Of a stretch of DNA of 12,227 bases, positions 7,828-12,227 are shown in pieces. The DNA lies in NCBI GenBank assembly GCA_021826485.1, contig JAKAZX010000074.1, positions 1 to 12,227 on the forward strand. The letters are read 5' to 3'. The notes under the pieces are model-generated. The model was not told the DNA's origin. It ran no database searches and worked only from the letters and a program-made list of their open reading frames with translations. The position numbers and the translations under genes were made by a program. The stretch comes from Pseudomonadota bacterium (GTDB lineage Bacteria > Pseudomonadota > Alphaproteobacteria > Acetobacterales > Acetobacteraceae). Positions within the stretch are counted from its first letter, which is position 1. The number at the start of each line of letters is the position of its first letter.

Positions 7828-8919
7828 TCATCCCGGCAGCAGCCGCGCATCGGCGGGATCGAGCGCGATGCCGACCGTCTCCCCCAGCGCGGCGCGTCGG
7901 CCGTCGCGCCGGTTCGGCGTCTGCACGGTCAGCAGCAGCCCGCCCGCCACCTCCACGCGATAGCGCGTGCAGTCCCCCACATAGACCAGGCCGCGCACGG
8001 TGCCGGCGAAGCCTGCCGGCGCATCCGCAGGGCTGCACAAAGCGAGCTTCTCCGGCCGCACCACCAGCAGCGCCGCGCCGGCCCGCGCCGCGCGATCGGG
8101 CAGCGCCAGCCGCACGCCGCCGGCGGCGAACACGCCCGGTTCCGCCACTGCGCCTTCGATCACGTTGGTCTCGCCGATGAACTCGGCGACGAAGCGGCTG
8201 TGCGGGCGTTCGTACAGATCCTCGGCGCTGCCCAGTTGCGCGATCCGCCCGCCGTTCATCAGCGCGATGCGGTCGGACATCGCCAGCGCCTCCTCCTGGT
8301 CGTGGGTGACGTACAGGATGGTGACGCCGAGCGTCGCATGCATGCGCCGCAGTTCGAACTGCATGTGGCTGCGCAGGTTCTTGTCGAGCGCGCCAAGCGG
8401 CTCGTCCATCAGCAGCAGGTCGGGCTCGAACACCAGGGCGCGGGCCAGCGCCACGCGCTGCTGCTGGCCGCCGGACAACTGCCGCGGCAGCCGCGCCCCC
8501 AGGCCGTCGAGCTGCACCAGATGCAGCGCCGCCGTCACCTTCCGCGCGATCTCCGGCTTGGCGACGTTGCGCATCTTCAGGGGGAACGCCACGTTCTCCT
8601 GCACCGTCATGTGCGGGAACAGCGCGTAGTTCTGGAACACCACGCCGATGTTCCGCCGCTCCGGTGCCAGCGCGGTGACGGAGCGGCCGTTCAGCACCAC
8701 GTCCCCCGCACTCGGCGGCGTGAAGCCTGCGATCATCATCAGCGTGGTGGTCTTGCCCGAGCCGCTCGGTCCCAGCAGCGTGAGGAACTCGCCCGCCGCC
8801 ACGTCGAGGTCGAGTGCATCCACCACGCTCGCGCCGGCATACTGCTTGGCCAGCCCGCGCAATGCCAGCGCGGCACCCGCGACGCGGCCGTCCGGCTCGC
8901 TCAGGGATCGCCGGCTCAT
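7828..8919 (-). CDS. ABC importer ATPase, PotA-like (operon 1)
   Basis: A 363-residue cytoplasmic ATPase that powers the importer. It has every expected nucleotide-binding motif: Walker A GPSGSGKTT (50-58), Q-loop VFQNYALFPH (94-103, Gln96), signature LSGGQQQRVALARAL (148-162), Walker B LLLMDEP (168-174), D-loop GALD, and H-loop VTHDQEEAL (204-212, His206). The C-terminal part (about 240-363), with VVRPEKLAL and LVYVGDCTRYRVEV, is the TOBE-type regulatory domain of the CUT1/Pot group. I choose the ATG at 8919. It gives the usual family length, but the ribosome site is weak (AAGAG). An ATG at 8961 in the same frame would add 14 residues. It is first in the operon, 85 bp after the marR stop, with a hairpin between them. 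Confidence 0.93.
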   Translation of the reverse strand: MSRRSLSEPDGRVAGAALALRGLAKQYAGASVVDALDLDVAAGEFLTLLGPSGSGKTTTLMMIAGFTPPSAGDVVLNGRSVTALAPERRNIGVVFQNYALFPHMTVQENVAFPLKMRNVAKPEIARKVTAALHLVQLDGLGARLPRQLSGGQQQRVALARALVFEPDLLLMDEPLGALDKNLRSHMQFELRRMHATLGVTILYVTHDQEEALAMSDRIALMNGGRIAQLGSAEDLYERPHSRFVAEFIGETNVIEGAVAEPGVFAAGGVRLALPDRAARAGAALLVVRPEKLALCSPADAPAGFAGTVRGLVYVGDCTRYRVEVAGGLLLTVQTPNRRDGRRAALGETVGIALDPADARLLPG

Positions 8920-8977
8920 CGGCTCTTGCAGGTCCCGCAGTTTCACTCTGCACGGCAGCATGGACCAATGCCCGGCA

Positions 8978-8998
8978 GCCGGCAACCGATTTGCCGGC
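8978..8998. repeat. Perfect 8-bp inverted repeat between marR and operon 1
   Basis: GCCGGCAA (8978-8985) and TTGCCGGC (8991-8998) are exact reverse complements around a 5-base loop. The repeat sits seven bases after the marR stop codon, in the direction of transcription toward the ATPase. No run of T follows on the - strand, so it is not a typical intrinsic terminator. It could be a weak terminator or attenuator between marR and the importer genes, an RNA-stabilising hairpin, or a protein site. Confidence 0.5.
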
Positions 8999-9004
8999 CG
9001 CGGA

Positions 9005-9550
9005 TCACGCCTCCGGTTCGGCCGGCCCGTCATCCTGCGCGGTGATGATGCGGCTGAGCAGCGTCGCCGCAATGGTCTGCTCCTGCGGCGCAAGTGCAGC
9101 GACCAGCGCACGCTCCGCCGCTGCGTGCGCGGGCATCGCCCGGTCCGCCAGCGCCCGGCCGCGCGCGGTCAGCCGGACGATGGTGCCGCGCCGGTCGGCC
9201 GGGTCGTCGCTGCGCCGGATCAGCCCGGCCGCCTCCACCCGGCGCAGCAGGTTGGACAGGCCGCCGGAGGTGAACAGCAGCGTCGCCTGCAACTGCGCGG
9301 ACGACATGCGGAACGGTGCGCCGGACACCCTGAGCGTCGCCAGCACCGCGTAATCCGGGTAGCGCAGGCCGAACGGCGCCAGCGCCGCATGCACGCGCCG
9401 CAGGATGATACCTTGCAGATAGAGGATGCGGCCCACCACCGCCTTGCCGGACCCGTCGATGTCCGGCCGCTCGGCGCGCCACTGCGCCATGCCCCGGCCG
9501 ACCAGATCATGCTCCGGCAGGGTGGGGCTTGTGCGGCCATTGTCTTTCAT
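9005..9550 (-). CDS. MarR-family transcriptional regulator
   Basis: A 181-residue dimeric winged-helix DNA-binding protein; members of this family usually repress neighbouring genes until a small, often aromatic or acidic, ligand binds. The DNA-binding domain spans about residues 60-150. RYPDYAVLATLRVSGAPFRM forms the first helices, LLFTSGGLSNLLRRVEAAGL (91-110) contains the recognition helix, and DPADRRGTIVRLTARG (116-131) is the wing with the family's D-x-x-DRR...LT pattern. About 40 N-terminal residues precede the dimerisation helix, and the tail is acidic. The ATG at 9550 has no Shine-Dalgarno and lies inside a perfect palindrome, which suggests autorepression and possibly a leaderless message. 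The next Met (residue 21, 9490) has no ribosome site either. The gene reads toward operon 1 and away from operon 2, so it can plausibly control both. Confidence 0.92.
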   Translation of the reverse strand: MKDNGRTSPTLPEHDLVGRGMAQWRAERPDIDGSGKAVVGRILYLQGIILRRVHAALAPFGLRYPDYAVLATLRVSGAPFRMSSAQLQATLLFTSGGLSNLLRRVEAAGLIRRSDDPADRRGTIVRLTARGRALADRAMPAHAAAERALVAALAPQEQTIAATLLSRIITAQDDGPAEPEA

Positions 9551-9556
9551 GAAAGA
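9543..9556. promoter_or_regulatory. Perfect 14-bp palindrome, probable MarR operator
   Basis: TCTTTCATGAAAGA is its own reverse complement, centred on 9549/9550, that is, on the marR start codon. It is AT-rich in an otherwise very GC-rich window and lies at one edge of the 72-bp gap between marR and the divergent importer. MarR dimers typically bind palindromes of this size near their own start, so autorepression is the simplest reading. No second copy was found in the other intergenic gaps of this window. Confidence 0.65.
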
Positions 9557-9562
9557 TATCTA
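9557..9562 (-). promoter_or_regulatory. Possible -10 box of marR
   Basis: TAGATA on the - strand abuts the palindrome and matches four of six positions of TATAAT. Six bases lie between it and the A of the marR ATG, so transcription would begin at or next to the start codon. That explains the missing ribosome site. No convincing -35 box is seen; the best is TTCCCA at 9586-9581. Confidence 0.35.
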
Positions 9563-9622
9563 GCGGTGGCCGCGCGCGCCTGGGAAGTCCCTTGCAGCCT
9601 GCGCGGCGGGGAGGGTTGGGCC

Positions 9623-10651
9623 ATGCTGCGACGCGAGATTCTGCGCTGGTGCCTGGCGGCCGCGCTGGTGCCGGCCGCGGTGCTGCCGGCACGGGCGGAC
9701 GATCTGGTGATCGCGACCTTCGGCGGCTCGTTCGCCGAGGCGACCAAGCTGTGCCATATCGGCCCGTTCGAGAAGTCCAGCGGCGCCAAGGCCGACATCC
9801 AGCTCGGCAACTCCGTCCAGCTCGCCGCCGCGATCCGCGCCGCCGCCGGGCATTCCGGCTTCGACATCGCCTATATGGACGACAGCCTGGCGACGCAGCT
9901 CAACGCCGAACACCTGCTGGAGCCGCTGGACCTGAGCAAGCTCGCCAGCGCGCCGGACGTGGCGAAGCAGGCGTTCGGGCCGGGCAATGCCTATGTCAAC
10001 TTCATGACCGCGGCGACCGTGATCGCCTACAACCCGGACGAGGTGAAGACGCCGCCCACGTCCTGGGCCGATCTGTTCGACCCGCAATATGCCGGCCGGC
10101 TGGCGATCGGCGACATCACCGGCACCTCCGGTCTGCATTTCCTGCTGGCGGTCAACCGCATGCGCGGCGGCACCTATGACAACATGGACCCCGGCTTCGC
10201 CGCGCTGAAATCGCTGGTGCCGAACGCGGTGACACTGTACACGCAGGCGGACCAGATCGTCGCGCTGTTCCAGCGCGGAGAAATCGTGATCGCGCCGTGG
10301 TACCCCGACCGTGCCGGCTCTGCCATCGATGCCGGCGTGAAGGTCGCGGTCGCCTATCCGAAGGAAGGCGCGGTCGGCATCAAGCCGGTGATGGTGATCC
10401 CGAAGGGCGCGTCGCATCCCGATCTGGCGCTGAAATACATCGACACCGTGCTGTCCGAGGCCGGGCAGTCCTGCTTCGCCGAACACAAATACGCCGGGCC
10501 GGTGAACCTGAAGGTGAAGCTGTCGGACAAGGTGGCGAAGCTGGTGCCGTACGGCGCCACCTATCAGGCGCTGTGGTATCCCGATCCGACGGAGATCGCG
10601 AAGCATCTGCCGGAATGGACGCGCCGCTGGCAGCGCGAGATGGCGCGCTGA
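9623..10651 (+). CDS. PotD-like periplasmic substrate-binding protein (operon 2)
   Basis: A 342-residue extracellular solute-binding protein for the second PotABCD-type importer. The signal peptide MLRREILRWCLAAALVPAAV (1-20) ends in LPARA with cleavage near residue 25. The mature protein starts DDLVIATFGGSFAEA, the usual first strand. Further blocks are FDIAYMDD, VIAYNPDEVKTPPTSWADLFDP, LAIGDITGTSGL, GEIVIAPWYPDRA and a C-terminal YAGPVNLKV then VPYGATYQALWYPDP. Two Cys of the mature chain (in KLCHIGPFE and GQSCFAEHK) could form a disulphide; this is inference. The ATG at 9623 follows GGGGAGGG (9608-9615) with a seven-base spacer. The open frame extends far upstream only as a shadow of marR and the ATPase gene. 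It is divergent from marR across 72 bp and leads an operon with the ATPase 8 bp downstream. The ligand is unknown. Confidence 0.92.
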   Translation: MLRREILRWCLAAALVPAAVLPARADDLVIATFGGSFAEATKLCHIGPFEKSSGAKADIQLGNSVQLAAAIRAAAGHSGFDIAYMDDSLATQLNAEHLLEPLDLSKLASAPDVAKQAFGPGNAYVNFMTAATVIAYNPDEVKTPPTSWADLFDPQYAGRLAIGDITGTSGLHFLLAVNRMRGGTYDNMDPGFAALKSLVPNAVTLYTQADQIVALFQRGEIVIAPWYPDRAGSAIDAGVKVAVAYPKEGAVGIKPVMVIPKGASHPDLALKYIDTVLSEAGQSCFAEHKYAGPVNLKVKLSDKVAKLVPYGATYQALWYPDPTEIAKHLPEWTRRWQREMAR

Positions 10652-10659
10652 CGGCGGGC

Positions 10660-11706
10660 GTGACGGCGTTGCAACTGGCCGGGCTGCGCAAGCAGTACGG
10701 CGACAACGTCGTCGTTGCCGGCTTCGATCTGGACGTACGGGCCGGCGAGCTGGTGGCGCTGCTCGGCCCGTCCGGCTGCGGCAAGACGACGGTGCTGCGC
10801 ATGATCGCGGGACTGGTCGCGCCGAGCGGCGGCGCGGTGCGCATCGAGGGCGCGGATGTCACCGCGCTGCCGCCGCATCGCCGCCGCCTCGGCCTCGTGT
10901 TCCAGTCCTACGCACTGTTCCCGCATCTGACGGTCGCCGGCAATGTCGCCTTCGGCCTGCGCCGGCAGGGCGTGCGCGGCGCCGAACTGGCGCAGCGGGT
11001 GGCCCGCGCGCTCGATCTCGTGCGGCTCGCAGCACTGGCGGACCGGCTGCCGCGGCAGTTGTCGGGCGGGCAGCAGCAGCGCGTGGCGCTCGCCCGCGCC
11101 ATCGCCCCGGCGCCGCGCCTGCTGCTGCTGGACGAGCCGCTGTCCAATCTCGACGCCCAGTTGCGCGAGGAGATGCAGATCGAAATCCGCCGCCTGCAGC
11201 GCGAGCTCAACATCACCAGCATCTTCGTCACTCACGACCAGCATGGGGCGCTGTCGCTGTCGGACCGCATCTGCCTGATGGATCGCGGCCGGGTGCAGCA
11301 GGTCGGCACGCCGCAGGACGTGTATTTCGCCCCCGCCAATGCCTTCGTCGCCGGATTCCTCGGCCGCGCAACCCGGCTGCGCTGCCGGGTGCTGCACGCC
11401 GATGCCGGCCGGCTGCATCTGCGGCTTGCCGGCGGCGCGGAAATCGCCGCCACCGGCAGCGCTGCGCCGGGCAGCGAAGTGGAGGTGCTGGTCCGCCACG
11501 AGGCGGTGCGGCTCGGCGCTCCCGCCGCCGCCGGCCTGCCCGCGACCGTGCTGCTGCGCGCCTTCGCGGGCGCCCATGCGCAGCTTGTGCTGCGCCTCGA
11601 CGGCGGGGAGGAGCTGGTGGCCGAGGCGGATGCCGCGGCGCCGGATGCCGGCGCGCGCGTCACCGTCGCGATCGACCCGCGCTTCGCCTTCGTGGCCGCG
11701 CCGTGA
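10660..11706 (+). CDS. ABC importer ATPase, PotA-like (operon 2)
   Basis: A 348-residue cytoplasmic ATPase. The motifs are complete: Walker A GPSGCGKTT (36-44), Q-loop VFQSYALFPH (80-89), signature LSGGQQQRVALARAI (134-148), Walker B LLLLDEP (154-160), D-loop SNLD and H-loop VTHDQHGAL (190-198, His192). After the H-loop the common DQEEA is DQHGA here. A TOBE-type domain fills the end (about 230-348), with VLVRHEAVRLG. No ATG fits. The GTG at 10660, eight bases after the binding-protein stop, is the best start because family similarity begins right there (TALQLAGLRKQYG). Its ribosome site is poor (GGCGGG), so it probably depends on coupling with the upstream gene. The open frame before it is a shadow of the binding-protein gene. 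It overlaps the next permease gene by four bases. Confidence 0.92.
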   Translation: MTALQLAGLRKQYGDNVVVAGFDLDVRAGELVALLGPSGCGKTTVLRMIAGLVAPSGGAVRIEGADVTALPPHRRRLGLVFQSYALFPHLTVAGNVAFGLRRQGVRGAELAQRVARALDLVRLAALADRLPRQLSGGQQQRVALARAIAPAPRLLLLDEPLSNLDAQLREEMQIEIRRLQRELNITSIFVTHDQHGALSLSDRICLMDRGRVQQVGTPQDVYFAPANAFVAGFLGRATRLRCRVLHADAGRLHLRLAGGAEIAATGSAAPGSEVEVLVRHEAVRLGAPAAAGLPATVLLRAFAGAHAQLVLRLDGGEELVAEADAAAPDAGARVTVAIDPRFAFVAAP

Positions 11707-12227
11707 TCGGCCCGCGCGCCGCTGGCCCGTTGCTCGCCGCCCCGCTGCTGCTGCTGCTGGTGCTGGTGTTCGCCGCACCGGTCGCGCTGATGCTGCCGGT
11801 CAGCCTGCATCCCTACGTGCCGGGCAGCGGCATCCAGCCGGGCTGGACGCTCGCCAACTACACCGAGATTTTCACCGATCCCTATTACGCCGAGACGATG
11901 GGCCGCACGCTGCGCCTGGGCCTCACCGTCACGCTCGCCTGCCTGCTGCTCGGGCTGCCGCTGGCGCTGGTGCTGGCGCGGCTGCGCGGCGCGGCGCGCG
12001 GGCTGGTCACGCTGCTGGTGATGTTTCCGCTGCTGCTCAATCTGGTCGTGCGCTGCTTCGGCTGGGTGGCGCTGCTGGCCAATCGCGGGCTGGTCAACAA
12101 CGCGCTGCGCGACCTGCACCTGATCGGCCGGCCGCTGCGCATGATGTTCAACCTGACCGGGCTGACCATCGGCATGACGCATCTCTATCTGCCGTTCATG
12201 GTGCTGATGCTGGTCGCCGCCCTGCGC
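11703..12227 (+). CDS. ABC importer permease, PotB-like (operon 2), cut by right edge
   Basis: An uninterrupted frame runs from a GTG at 11703 to the window end (175 codons). The GTG overlaps the ATPase stop as GTGA, the classic four-base coupling. The translation begins MIGPRAAGPLLAAPLLLLLV, a hydrophobic first membrane segment (about 9-34), and continues with a periplasmic stretch (LANYTEIFTDPYYAE) and further segments near 71-91, 100-126 and 152-174. The EAA loop lies beyond the edge. PotB-type permeases are about 280-310 residues, so a little over half is present. Residues 130-175 match residues 125-170 of the operon 1 permease at 28 of 46 positions. A PotC-like partner is expected just outside the window. 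The frame has no ATG start and no stop, so automatic callers can miss it. Confidence 0.88.
   Translation, partial: MIGPRAAGPLLAAPLLLLLVLVFAAPVALMLPVSLHPYVPGSGIQPGWTLANYTEIFTDPYYAETMGRTLRLGLTVTLACLLLGLPLALVLARLRGAARGLVTLLVMFPLLLNLVVRCFGWVALLANRGLVNNALRDLHLIGRPLRMMFNLTGLTIGMTHLYLPFMVLMLVAALR

Noticed and set aside
7144..9045. 633-codon + strand open frame across the operon 1 binding-protein and ATPase genes.
   Set aside because: It is a typical shadow in high-GC DNA: no recognisable domain and very rich in Arg, Gln and His, whereas the - strand carries complete ABC motifs.
11745..11759. (CTG)5 repeat near the start of the right-edge permease, considered as a phase-variable tract.
   Set aside because: It is a trinucleotide run encoding Leu in a membrane helix. 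Slippage would not shift the frame, and Leu-CTG runs are common in GC-rich membrane genes.

Overview
The window is very G+C-rich and densely coding. It looks like a chromosomal nutrient-uptake and catabolism region of a soil- or plant-associated proteobacterium. An alphaproteobacterium (for example Acetobacteraceae, Rhodospirillales or Rhizobiales) is my best guess from the codon bias, the twin-arginine-like leaders on secreted binding proteins and the abundance of spermidine/putrescine-type ABC transporters. The sequence alone does not prove the lineage. I see no tRNA, rRNA, CRISPR array, insertion sequence or phage gene, and no gene-free stretch longer than about 100 bases.

Layout, left to right. 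(1) The 3' three-quarters of a 3-isopropylmalate dehydrogenase (leuB-like), cut by the window edge. (2) A luciferase-like flavin-dependent monooxygenase on the + strand with a very strong ribosome binding site. (3) A family 5 (peptide/nickel-type) periplasmic binding protein on the - strand, without its own permeases or ATPases. (4) Divergent from it across a 93-bp gap, an ATZ/TRZ-type amidohydrolase on the + strand. (5) A complete four-gene ABC importer of the PotABCD type on the - strand, in transcription order ATPase, binding protein, permease 1, permease 2 (8919 down to 5087). Its last gene overlaps the amidohydrolase tail to tail. (6) A MarR-family regulator on the - strand just upstream of that operon. 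(7) Divergent from marR across a 72-bp gap, a second PotABCD-type importer on the + strand: binding protein, ATPase and the first 175 codons of a permease that runs off the right edge.

How they may work together. Two paralogous importers sit back to back around one MarR regulator. A perfect 14-bp palindrome is centred on the marR start codon, in the region shared with the second importer. This fits one regulator controlling itself and at least the right-hand importer, and perhaps the left-hand operon by read-through. The amidohydrolase and the flavin monooxygenase could process an imported nitrogen-containing compound, with the family 5 binding protein as a further capture component. No substrate can be read from the sequence. 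The metabolic link is inference from gene order; the individual family assignments rest on motifs that are directly visible.
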